From: Verrucomicrobiales bacterium
GTDB lineage: Bacteria; Verrucomicrobiota; Verrucomicrobiia; Verrucomicrobiales; DEV007
Direction: 5' to 3'
DNA: 64,000 nucleotides
NCBI GenBank assembly: GCA_029210205.1
Contig: JARGOD010000001.1
Coordinates: forward strand, 1 to 64,000
Each line of letters begins with the position of its first letter. The first letter of the stretch is position 1. Of the stretch, positions 9,071 to 18,074 are shown in pieces. The notes beneath the pieces were generated by a model that saw only the letters and a program-made list of their open reading frames with translations, did not search any database and was not told the origin of the DNA. The position numbers and the translations under genes were made by a program.

Positions 9071-10516
9071 ATGTTCCGTTCGTTAGTTACTTTCCTCGCG
9101 GTGATCCTTTTCGCCTTTGTTGTTATGCTGCTTTGGAGCGGTAGCAAAGAACTGAAATTTAAAAGGGTCGCGATGGATGGTGACCGGTCGACGCAGGCTG
9201 TTATCGCGGACTTCGAGCGGAGGCAGAGAGAAGCTGCCAGCGAGCGGATGACGTCGAATACACCTACTGAAGCGGCTGCTCCGAAGCAATCGAGTTCCGG
9301 CGATGGGCCAGCTGTTGTAGTCTGGATAAGTATTCCCGGATTTCGCGGTGACTATATCGAGAAATCAGAGACTCCATTCTTTGATCAACTCATCAGTGAT
9401 GGCGGAGGCACAAACAAAATGCGCCCGGCCTTTCCATGCCTCACTTTTCCGGCTCACGCCACCATGGCGACGGGAGTGACCGCTTCGGACCATGGCATCG
9501 TTGCAGATCAATTGCGAGTAGCGCCCGGTGAAGTTGTTTCGAATCCAACGGATGCAACACTACTCGAAGCCGAGCCAATCTGGTCCACGGCGACCCGCCA
9601 GGGTATTAAGACTATGGTTCACGACTGGCCGCTCTCTCAGAACCAGACCGGCGATCATCCGGCTTCCATTTTTCTGGACTCTATTGACGAAGAGACAACC
9701 GACGAGGTTCGCCTCAACAAGGCTCTTGAAGCGTGGCGAGGCACAGTTCCGGAAGGTGCCGAACCTGCTGCCGACGGCAGCGATCGCCTTCGCCTCGTAA
9801 TGCTTAAGCTCAATGATATCTACAAGGCCGGACTTGTGAATGGCCCTCGTGCTGATGAAACCTACGAAGCCGTTGGAAAAACTGACACGGCGCTTAAGTC
9901 ATTTTTTGACACGGTTCAGGGAGAGTGGGACAAACTTGCCCCGCCCGCAGCAAATCTTATCATCTTCATTTCGACTGACCACGGCATGGCTGAGCTCGAT
10001 AAGAATGTCAATATCGCTCATCTCCTCGGCGATGAGATGATGCTTAATGCCGACATCGTCGCCCATGAAGCGGTCGCAAACCTATACTTTAAAGACCTTC
10101 CTGAGTCCGAAGGTGAGCAGAAGATTTTCAAAGACAAGTTTGATACCGAATTAAGCAAACGCATCTACTTCCGGACTTTGAAGAAGGAAGAGCTACCGGA
10201 AGAGTGGAATTATCTTCATGCGCGCACCGGCGACCGCGTCCTTATCCTCAAAACCGGCTATGCTTTTGCCGAAGAAAAATCAGAAGAACCGGTCTTTGAT
10301 CCGTCGGAAGGCCCGGGTTTTTTTGGTGCCTACGGCTACCCCGTTGAAGAATCAATCAGGATGTCAGGCCAAGTCGTCATCGCAGGCTACCCGAACTCTC
10401 CGCTCAACAGCGAACTCGACGAAATCAGCCAGCTTAGTTTTCATGCGACAGTGTGTAAACTCCTGGGCATCGACCCTGCCGAAGGTGCCGGGTCTGAGAC
10501 TTTGGACGTTAAGTGA
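9071..10516 (+). CDS. Membrane-anchored type I phosphodiesterase / nucleotide pyrophosphatase (alkaline phosphatase superfamily)
   Basis: ATG at 9071; N-term TM; ISIPGFRGDYIEKSETPFFDQL, FPCLTFPAHATMATG (nucleophile Thr), STDHGMAE metal motif. Confidence 0.85.
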   Translation: MFRSLVTFLAVILFAFVVMLLWSGSKELKFKRVAMDGDRSTQAVIADFERRQREAASERMTSNTPTEAAAPKQSSSGDGPAVVVWISIPGFRGDYIEKSETPFFDQLISDGGGTNKMRPAFPCLTFPAHATMATGVTASDHGIVADQLRVAPGEVVSNPTDATLLEAEPIWSTATRQGIKTMVHDWPLSQNQTGDHPASIFLDSIDEETTDEVRLNKALEAWRGTVPEGAEPAADGSDRLRLVMLKLNDIYKAGLVNGPRADETYEAVGKTDTALKSFFDTVQGEWDKLAPPAANLIIFISTDHGMAELDKNVNIAHLLGDEMMLNADIVAHEAVANLYFKDLPESEGEQKIFKDKFDTELSKRIYFRTLKKEELPEEWNYLHARTGDRVLILKTGYAFAEEKSEEPVFDPSEGPGFFGAYGYPVEESIRMSGQVVIAGYPNSPLNSELDEISQLSFHATVCKLLGIDPAEGAGSETLDVK

Positions 10517-10546
10517 TAGACTTTGTTCCTCACTCGCTAAGGCAAC

Positions 10547-10972
10547 CTAGCCTTTTGACCGGGTCAACGTACCCATCTCTGCCTTCCACCAAATCACGAT
10601 TCCAACCGTGAGGAGGGCGAAATTTTGTATCATCTTCACAGGGTAATTCAGCTGCTCGTTCTGCCCGAAACATCCACAGGTGATGTCGAGCCCACGCATC
10701 CACGAGACAGCAATAGCGAGAGTGAAAACGAGGAGACTCGCGGTAAGGAGAAATGAGCCTCCCTTGACAAAACGGTCCAGCATCACGGCGATACCTGCAA
10801 AAATTTCAATCCATGGAACAAAGAGAGCTATCGCGGGGGCAATCGGGTCTCCGACGAGTTGATAGTTTCGCACCACATCGGCGAAGAAAATCGGATCTTT
10901 AAGCTTCATGACTCCGCTGAAGATAAAGAGCGCGCCGAAGGCAAGTTGCAGGATGAACCAAAACGTTTTCAT
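10547..10972 (-). CDS. DoxX / MauE-like small membrane protein
   Basis: Four TM segments; FGALFIFSGVMKLKDP motif; DITCGCFGQ as in MauE/DoxX-like proteins; 4-nt overlap with the glcF end. Confidence 0.75.
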   Translation of the reverse strand: MKTFWFILQLAFGALFIFSGVMKLKDPIFFADVVRNYQLVGDPIAPAIALFVPWIEIFAGIAVMLDRFVKGGSFLLTASLLVFTLAIAVSWMRGLDITCGCFGQNEQLNYPVKMIQNFALLTVGIVIWWKAEMGTLTRSKG

Positions 10973-12285
10973 GAATGCTTTTCATTACGGTAGGCATCGG
11001 CGAGAAGGCTCACCGGATGCACGACCTCAGCACTTTCGCCGAGACCATTTTGAATCTGAAGATGACACCCCGGATTTGCGGTCGCGACGAGGGATGCTCC
11101 GGTTTTTTTCAGACAGGCCACTTTTTCCTGCTGCAGTTTTCCGGCCTGCTCCGGCTGGGTAATATTGTAAATACCGGCACTACCACAGCAATGGGTCGCA
11201 TTCTCAAGTTCAACGATCTCAAGACCGGGAAGTGATTTCAAGATTTCACGTGGCTGACTGGAAATTCCCTGACCATGACACAAATGACAGGCCTCATGAT
11301 AAGTCACTTTCACAGAGCCGCTGCCCGAGGCCTTCTCCGGTTTCCGAAAATTGATTTCGACAAGCCATTCAGAAATATCCTTCACCTTACCGTCCCACTC
11401 AGTAGCTTTCGAAGCGTACTCGGGGTCATTCTTTAGCAGATTCGAAAAGTGCTTCAAATGCGAGCCACAGCCAGCGGCGTTCGTGATGATGGCGTCGAGC
11501 GACGAAAGATCAAAGCGGTCGAGGAGATCCCGGGCACGTGTCGCCGCCTGGTCGAGATCCCCGTTGTGAGCGTGGAGCGAACCACAGCACCCCTGCGAAC
11601 GCGGTGTCGTGACTTCGCATCCATTCTCAAGGAGGACATCTGCCGTCGCCCGGTTCACATCCGGAAAGACGAGATCCTGAACACACCCGGTCAGTAACCC
11701 GACGCGGTAACGGGTTACGGAAGGGCCCTCCGATTCCCTAATTAACTCGTCAGAAAAACGGCGCTGCACCACCGGCGTGCTCGGCTCGAGTTCGCGCAGA
11801 TTCCTCGGAGCGAGCAAGAGGATTCCGCTCTTCCTGACTAACCATGAAACTCCACTCACTTGATAGAGCCAGAGGAGCCGACCAACAGCTCGTAGCATCC
11901 AAGGTTTTGAGAAAATCTGATCTAAAGTGAGCCATCGCCAGAAGCGCCTTTCGGGATTGAAGAGAACGCCGTGATACTCGACTTCAGCACGAGCATTTTC
12001 AAAAAGCTCGGGGTAGTTGACTCCCGCGGGACAAGCCGTGGTGCAGGCGAGACAGCCGAGACAGTAGTACATCTCTTCGCCAAATTCCTTCGTCACCTCG
12101 AGATTCCCATCGGCAATCGAACGCATCAGGGCAATACGGCCGCGCGGACTGTTTCGCTCCTTCTTTGTCTCAAGGTAAGTTGGGCAGGCGGGCAGGCACA
12201 TCCCGCAGTGCATGCATTGCTGCACAACGGAGTAGTCGAGATCGCCCAAATACTTGAGTGGTGTCAGAGTCCTCGAATCACTCAT
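10969..12285 (-). CDS. glcF: Glycolate oxidase iron-sulfur subunit
   Basis: Two 4Fe-4S motifs CMHCGMCLPACPTY and CLGCLACTTACPAG; CCG domains (QGCCGSLHAHNGD, ATHCCGSAGIYN). Confidence 0.93.
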   Translation of the reverse strand: MSDSRTLTPLKYLGDLDYSVVQQCMHCGMCLPACPTYLETKKERNSPRGRIALMRSIADGNLEVTKEFGEEMYYCLGCLACTTACPAGVNYPELFENARAEVEYHGVLFNPERRFWRWLTLDQIFSKPWMLRAVGRLLWLYQVSGVSWLVRKSGILLLAPRNLRELEPSTPVVQRRFSDELIRESEGPSVTRYRVGLLTGCVQDLVFPDVNRATADVLLENGCEVTTPRSQGCCGSLHAHNGDLDQAATRARDLLDRFDLSSLDAIITNAAGCGSHLKHFSNLLKNDPEYASKATEWDGKVKDISEWLVEINFRKPEKASGSGSVKVTYHEACHLCHGQGISSQPREILKSLPGLEIVELENATHCCGSAGIYNITQPEQAGKLQQEKVACLKKTGASLVATANPGCHLQIQNGLGESAEVVHPVSLLADAYRNEKHS

Positions 12286-13697
12286 GAGTCAATGCTAGCG
12301 GGGAGATCAAAAATTTTCCCGGGATTCAGCATTCCCTTAGGATCGAGAGCTATTTTCACCTGCTTTAAAAGTTGGTAACTGGCTTCTGAAAACTGGCGAT
12401 CAAGAAACGGCTTTTTAGCAAGACCAACGCCGTGCTCACCAGTGATGGTTCCACCGAGCTCGATAGTTTTATCAAAAATATCGGAGAGGGCATGTTCGAC
12501 TCGCTCCATTTCCTCTTTGTCGGTCTCGTCCGTCAGGATTGTCGGGTGAACATTTCCATCGCCAAAGTGGCCGAAGGTCGCAATTTCAAGTCGATGCTTC
12601 CTGCCAACCTCTTCGACATAGCTCACGATTTCAACGAGCCGGCTGCGCGGAACAGTGACGTCTTCGAGAATCGTTGTCGGGCGAATCCTCGCGAGTGCGG
12701 AAAAAGCGGTCCTTCGGGCAGTCGCAAGGCGGGTTGCATGAGCGTCGTCTTTCGCCTTCTCGACATTGATCGCACCGTTCGCCTCCGCAATCGCCGCCAT
12801 CGCATTGCCTTCATCTTCGACGACACTCTCCGGTCCGTCCGATTCCATGAGGACGACGGCAGCGGCCTCTGTCGGAAGCCCCACCTGAGCGTAGTCTTCA
12901 ACGCAGCCACAAGTCTTCCGATCAAGAAATTCAAGGGTGCAGGGAATAATCTGCTTCTCAATAATCTGCGACACAGTGCGGGCGGCCGCCTCCATTGAGT
13001 CGAAGGAAGCAAGAAGAGTTCGCCTCGCTTTTGGGCGTGGAACTAGTTTGAGGAGCACTTTTGTTATGATTCCAAGCGTTCCTTCCGAACCGACGAAGAG
13101 ATCTTTCATCGAATAGCCGGCCACATCCTTTACGCATTTCGAGCCGAGCCAGCAAATCTCTCCGGACGGGAGAACCACTTCCATTCCCATGACGTAGTCT
13201 CGCGTCACTCCGTATTTGAGTCCACGAAGCCCACCGGAATTATTGGCTACATTTCCTCCGATTGTCGATATTTTCATCGAGCCGGGATCCGGAGGATAAA
13301 AGAGGCCGTGAGGGTGCGCCGCGTCGTCGATCGCTTTCGTGATCACTCCGGTCTCGCAAAGAATGGTGAGATTGGCAGGATCAAGTTCGATGATCTGGTC
13401 CATGTTCACGAGGCAAAGGACGATACCTCCGTCCACCGGAATACTCCCACCGGACAAGCCGGTCCCCGATCCTCTTGTCACAATCGGAACCCCGGCTGCA
13501 TCCGCAATCTTCACGATTGCCGCCACTTCGTCGACGTTCCGGGGCGTCACAACGCAGGTCGCGGCGTTTTTCATCGCTGCTGTTCCGTCGAATCCATAAG
13601 GAATCAAATCCTCAGATTCTGTGAGCAGATCCCCGTCTGCGACGACAGCACTAAGGCGCTCCAAAAGAGAGACATTTCGAGATTTAAGCAAAGTCAT
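12282..13697 (-). CDS. glcD: Glycolate oxidase FAD-linked subunit
   Basis: ATG at 13697 (MTLLKSRN); FAD-binding_4 motif PIVTRGSGTGLSGGSIP; C-term GTITGEHGVGLAKKPFL; ATGA overlap with glcF. Confidence 0.93.
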   Translation of the reverse strand: MTLLKSRNVSLLERLSAVVADGDLLTESEDLIPYGFDGTAAMKNAATCVVTPRNVDEVAAIVKIADAAGVPIVTRGSGTGLSGGSIPVDGGIVLCLVNMDQIIELDPANLTILCETGVITKAIDDAAHPHGLFYPPDPGSMKISTIGGNVANNSGGLRGLKYGVTRDYVMGMEVVLPSGEICWLGSKCVKDVAGYSMKDLFVGSEGTLGIITKVLLKLVPRPKARRTLLASFDSMEAAARTVSQIIEKQIIPCTLEFLDRKTCGCVEDYAQVGLPTEAAAVVLMESDGPESVVEDEGNAMAAIAEANGAINVEKAKDDAHATRLATARRTAFSALARIRPTTILEDVTVPRSRLVEIVSYVEEVGRKHRLEIATFGHFGDGNVHPTILTDETDKEEMERVEHALSDIFDKTIELGGTITGEHGVGLAKKPFLDRQFSEASYQLLKQVKIALDPKGMLNPGKIFDLPASIDS

Positions 13698-13704
13698 CTT
13701 TCCG

Positions 13705-13716
13705 ATTGTATACAAT
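13705..13716. promoter_or_regulatory. Perfect 12-bp palindrome ATTGTATACAAT upstream of glcD (candidate GntR/FCD-family operator)
   Basis: Read directly; 8 nt upstream of the glcD ATG; matches the general FCD GntR operator form TNGTN(0-3)ACNA. Confidence 0.5.
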
Positions 13717-13820
13717 ATTATCTCAATGTCGCAACCGCTGCATCACGGAATCCCTTCCGCTGAGGCATCCCCCCTTTGCGCCATCGATTCATCCATAACG
13801 ATTCGGTATAGTCTTCACCA

Positions 13821-16577
13821 GTGAATCGCGAAAGAAAAGTCGGCCTTTCTTCGAGTTCCCTCCGGGCAGCTTGCGTCTTGTCGTCGTTTATTTTCTGTAT
13901 GCTAGTGGACGCTGCTGAGATCCCGCTGGCGCAAACCGAGTTTTTTGAACGAAAAATCCGCCCGATCCTCGTCGAAAACTGTTTTCGTTGTCACGATGCG
14001 ACGGAAAAAGAAGTGAAAGGCGGGCTCTCGATGCACTCTCCAACTTCATTTCGGTCTGGGGGCGATCATGGGAAAGTGGTTATCGTTCCGGGTGAGCCGG
14101 AAAAGAGCCTCCTCATTGAAGCTGTACGCTATAAAAATCGAGACTTGCAGATGCCCCCGAAGTCCCCTCTTTCGGACTCCGAGATTCGCGATCTGGAACG
14201 CTGGGTCGAGATGGGCGCTCCGGATCCTCGCCCCGAGCTCAATCATGAAGCGCTCGCTCCCACCGGCATGGACCCGGTAATTGGTCGGGACTTTTGGTCT
14301 TTCCGGCCGCGCGAGGCACCGGAAGTCCCCCAAGGAGTCAATCCTGTTGACCACTTTATCGACGACGCGCTGGAAAAAAACAGCCTCGTTGGAACGGATC
14401 CAGCCTCTAGAGAGATCTGGCTCCGCCGTGTCACTTTTAATCTAACCGGTCTGCCATCAACTCCCGGAGAGCTGGAAGCTTTTCTTGCTGATGAATCACC
14501 GGAAGCGAAAACAAAGGTCATTGAGCGCCTCCTCGCTCTACCTGACTTTGGAGTCCGCTGGGGCCGACATTGGCTTGACGTCGCCCGCTACGCCGATTCG
14601 AACGGACTCGACGAAAATCTCGCTTTTGCCAATGCGTGGAAGTATCGCGACTATGTTATTGCCGCCTTCAACGATGACATGCCCTTCGACCGCTTTCTCG
14701 TCGAACAACTGGCTGGCGACCAAATTGATAATCCAACAGAGGAATCACTCATCGCGACAGGTTTCCTTGCTCTTGGGGCCCGCGTCCTTGCCGAGCCGGA
14801 CAGGGAAAAGCTAATTATGGATGTGATCGATGAGCAACTCGACACGACAGGAAAGGCCTTTATGGGGCTTACTCTGGGATGCGCGAGATGCCATGATCAC
14901 AAGTTCGATCCTATCCTTCACGCAGACTACTACTCACTCGCTGCCATCTTTAAGAACTCTGAGAGTTTCAGCGAAACGAAAACCGGAGCGATAAAGCACT
15001 GGTATGAGCATGACTTTTCAACCGAGGTCGAAAGAGAAAAATTTAAAGAAATCGATGCCGCGATCAGTGTCGCGAAGAAGAAAGCTTCTAAACTGAAAAG
15101 CGATATCGCAGTTCGCCTGCGTGGCGAGGCTCGCAGCAAAGCAGTCGCTTACCTTGAGGCCTGTTTCGATTTCTCAGCTGATGACTCTCTAAGAACCGTC
15201 TCAAAAATTGCTGCGAAAGCAGGCCTTCACCCACGCATTCTCTATCATTCAAGACGACACCTGGATAATCATGTGCACTCAGATGTATTTGGCCCGTGGT
15301 GGGAGTTTTACCAATCGAACAATCGCGAAGGGATGGCAGCTTTTTACGAAGCCAAGTTCAGCTCCGCTGTCTTAAGATTTTCAGAAATCCAAAAAGAAGA
15401 TCCTAAAGCCAAGGTGATACCTGACGAAACTCTTGAAGCCTTCCGCGCCGCTCTCTTCGACGCCTCTGGATTCCTCGCCGTGCCGGCCAAGCCTGAGCAT
15501 GCCTTTTCCGATATCGATCTCGCCGAGTACTATCGCCTTTCCGACGAAGCACGGATTCTCGAGAGCCGTTCGCCGGACTATCCTGCTGCGATGGGACTGA
15601 CAGACCGGGAGGAAATTGAAGACACGCTCCCAATTCACATTCGCGGAGATCATTTCAGCCTCGGCGATGCGGTCCCCCGTGCGGTCCCCGCCGTCTTCGG
15701 GAATGATAAACTGTCGTTTCCTGACACTTCGAGTGGCCGTCTTGAACTAGCCCACTGGATGGCTCACCCGGAACACCCCCTCACCGCCAGAGTCATTGTG
15801 AACAGGCTTTGGCGATGGCATTTCGGGCAGGGCCTCGTCGCGACGACCGAGAATTTTGGAGTTCTCGGCGAGCGACCCAGTCATCCCGAATTGCTTGACT
15901 ATCTTGCGAACTGGTTTGTCGAAAACGGATGGAGCATCAAAGGTCTCAACCGCCTGATCCTCCTGTCCGAAACCTACGGCCGCGCTTCAGCACCTCTTTC
16001 CTCGAGGGATCCGGAAATCGATCCGGAGAATCGGCTTCTCAGCTATTTTCCAGTCCGCAGACTGGAGGCGGAAGCGATCCGTGACTCGATCCTTCACGTC
16101 GCGGGACGCCTCGACCCCGAAATGGGCGGGAAGACGATTCCGCTCCGCAATCGCCAGATGGTCTTCAACCACACTTCGAAGGACCACACCTCATACGACT
16201 CTCTTAGGAGGACGACCTTTCTTCCCATCGTCCGAAATCACGTTTACGACTGGCTGCACCTTTTCGATTACCCTGACCCGACGATGCCGACCGGAAATCG
16301 GCCCTCAACCGTGATCGCTCCCCAGGCGCTGCTCCTAATGAATTCCACGCTCATGACTGACAGCGCTGCCGCATTTGCCTCCCGGGTCATGAAGGAGGAA
16401 GAATCCCTCAACGGTCGCATTGCCCGCGCGTGGAAGCTAGCATTCGGGAGCACTCCCACTGCTGACGAAATCGCAATGTCCGCCGAATTTCTCAACGAAG
16501 CACCCGATTCGGCGAGGCAATGGTCACTATTCTGCCAGAGCCTTCTCGCCTCGAACCAGTTTGTTTATCTGCAGTGA
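13821..16577 (+). CDS. PSD1 and planctomycete cytochrome C domain protein (DUF1549/DUF1553)
   Basis: GTG start; CxxCH in VENCFRCHDATEKE; DUF1549 (WGRHWLDVARYADSNG, CARCHDHKFDP); DUF1553 C-term (VIVNRLWRWHFGQGLVATTENFGVLGERPSHPELLDYLA). Confidence 0.92.
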   Translation: MNRERKVGLSSSSLRAACVLSSFIFCMLVDAAEIPLAQTEFFERKIRPILVENCFRCHDATEKEVKGGLSMHSPTSFRSGGDHGKVVIVPGEPEKSLLIEAVRYKNRDLQMPPKSPLSDSEIRDLERWVEMGAPDPRPELNHEALAPTGMDPVIGRDFWSFRPREAPEVPQGVNPVDHFIDDALEKNSLVGTDPASREIWLRRVTFNLTGLPSTPGELEAFLADESPEAKTKVIERLLALPDFGVRWGRHWLDVARYADSNGLDENLAFANAWKYRDYVIAAFNDDMPFDRFLVEQLAGDQIDNPTEESLIATGFLALGARVLAEPDREKLIMDVIDEQLDTTGKAFMGLTLGCARCHDHKFDPILHADYYSLAAIFKNSESFSETKTGAIKHWYEHDFSTEVEREKFKEIDAAISVAKKKASKLKSDIAVRLRGEARSKAVAYLEACFDFSADDSLRTVSKIAAKAGLHPRILYHSRRHLDNHVHSDVFGPWWEFYQSNNREGMAAFYEAKFSSAVLRFSEIQKEDPKAKVIPDETLEAFRAALFDASGFLAVPAKPEHAFSDIDLAEYYRLSDEARILESRSPDYPAAMGLTDREEIEDTLPIHIRGDHFSLGDAVPRAVPAVFGNDKLSFPDTSSGRLELAHWMAHPEHPLTARVIVNRLWRWHFGQGLVATTENFGVLGERPSHPELLDYLANWFVENGWSIKGLNRLILLSETYGRASAPLSSRDPEIDPENRLLSYFPVRRLEAEAIRDSILHVAGRLDPEMGGKTIPLRNRQMVFNHTSKDHTSYDSLRRTTFLPIVRNHVYDWLHLFDYPDPTMPTGNRPSTVIAPQALLLMNSTLMTDSAAAFASRVMKEEESLNGRIARAWKLAFGSTPTADEIAMSAEFLNEAPDSARQWSLFCQSLLASNQFVYLQ

Positions 16578-17950
16578 ACACTCCTCTCCAGCGTCGTGAA
16601 TTTCTCGGAGCAGCAGCGCTTGGCTTCGGCGATGTTGCGTTCCGATCGCTTCTTGCCTCGGATGGCGCCCAAAGGCCTCAGTTCCCGGCGCGAGCAAAAC
16701 GAGTGATCTTCCTCTTCATGAAAGGAGGGCCGTCCCATCTCGACACTTTTGACCCGAAGCCCCTTCTTGATCGGGATCATGGTAAACCCCCTCCATTCGA
16801 ACTGCCGCGCGTCACTTTTGCAAAACAGGGCAACCTCCTTAAGTCGCCGTGGCAGTTTAGGCAATACGGAGAAAGCGGCCTCCCTGTGAGCGATCTCTTT
16901 CCTAACGTGGCGCAATGCGTCGATGACCTTTGTATTCTTCGTGGCGTTCACGGAACCAATCCTGCCCATGGAGGAGCAATGCTGAAGCTGCACACCGGTA
17001 GCGACACCTTTGTTCGGCCAAGCATGGGATCCTGGATCGTTTATGGACTTGGGTCTGAGAACCGGAACCTCCCCTCTTTCATCACAATCTGCCCTACTCT
17101 GGCGCACGGCGGAGTCAACAATTGGGGATCCGCCTTTCTTCCCCAGCATTGCCAGGGAACTCCGATGGGCACTGCGAGTTCATCCTCTCGCGACGCTAAA
17201 GTCAAACACATCACCCCTCCGGGAGTGATTGGTGCTGATCAGCGGAAACAGCTCGATTTTATTCGCAGGATGAATGAGCGGAGCGTTACCGAGAGTCCGG
17301 AAGTTGAGGCGATGAATGCCCGCCTTTCCTCGTTTGAACTCGCCTACCGGATGCAGACCTCAATGCCCGAGGCTCAGGATCTCTCCGGTGAATCCGAGGC
17401 GACGCAAAAGCTTTACGGTGTTGATGATCCCGTCACTGAGGATTTTGGACGCCAATGCCTTCTTGCGCGTCGTTTCTGCGAGCGCGGAGTCCGCTTTGTG
17501 CAGGTAACGCACTCCGACAGCGAAGTGCAATGGGATCAGCATTCCAAACTCTATCAGGGCCACACTAAAAACGCAGCCGAGGTCGACAAGCCGATCGCGG
17601 GCCTTCTTAAAGACCTCAAGTCCCGGGGGATGCTGGAAGACACGCTGGTCGTTTGGGGTGGAGAATTCGGTCGCACCCCGACCGCCCAGGGAGGTAACGG
17701 TCGCGACCACAATCCTCACGGATTCACCATCTGGATGGCCGGTGGAGGCGTCAAAGGCGGCTTCGCCTATGGAGCGACGGATGACTACGGCTATTACGCA
17801 GAAAGAGACAAAATGCATGTTCATGATCTGCACGCGACCATTTTACATTTGATGGGCCTGGATCACGAGGCCCTCACTTTCCGACACGCCGGTCGAGATT
17901 TCCGCCTCACCGATGTCCACGGCACTGTCGCCAGGGCAATCCTGGCTTGA
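16574..17950 (+). CDS. DUF1501 domain protein (sulfatase-like fold)
   Basis: GTG at 16574 overlapping the preceding stop; RREFLGAAALGFG Tat-like start; FMKGGPSHLDTFDPKP; GGEFGRTPTAQGGNGRDHNPHGFT. Confidence 0.92.
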   Translation: MNTPLQRREFLGAAALGFGDVAFRSLLASDGAQRPQFPARAKRVIFLFMKGGPSHLDTFDPKPLLDRDHGKPPPFELPRVTFAKQGNLLKSPWQFRQYGESGLPVSDLFPNVAQCVDDLCILRGVHGTNPAHGGAMLKLHTGSDTFVRPSMGSWIVYGLGSENRNLPSFITICPTLAHGGVNNWGSAFLPQHCQGTPMGTASSSSRDAKVKHITPPGVIGADQRKQLDFIRRMNERSVTESPEVEAMNARLSSFELAYRMQTSMPEAQDLSGESEATQKLYGVDDPVTEDFGRQCLLARRFCERGVRFVQVTHSDSEVQWDQHSKLYQGHTKNAAEVDKPIAGLLKDLKSRGMLEDTLVVWGGEFGRTPTAQGGNGRDHNPHGFTIWMAGGGVKGGFAYGATDDYGYYAERDKMHVHDLHATILHLMGLDHEALTFRHAGRDFRLTDVHGTVARAILA

Positions 17951-18074
17951 AAAGCAAACGAAGCCTTTCTCCCGTTTCTTCTCCAGCGGTTGATTCGTAT
18001 CTGATCCTGGAAACGGCGCGCTTCATGCTCTATTTGACCAACGCCAATCGTGCGCTATAACTCCACCCCAACCT

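Noticed and set aside
12432-12998. 188-aa ORF antisense to glcD
   Set aside because: Shadow ORF; glcD is strongly supported on the other strand
13698-13715. Upstream TTG start for glcD
   Set aside because: ATG at 13697 is a better start, and the TTG falls in the ATTGTATACAAT palindrome
16565-17149. 194-aa ORF antisense to the DUF1501 gene
   Set aside because: Shadow ORF opposite the DUF1501 core
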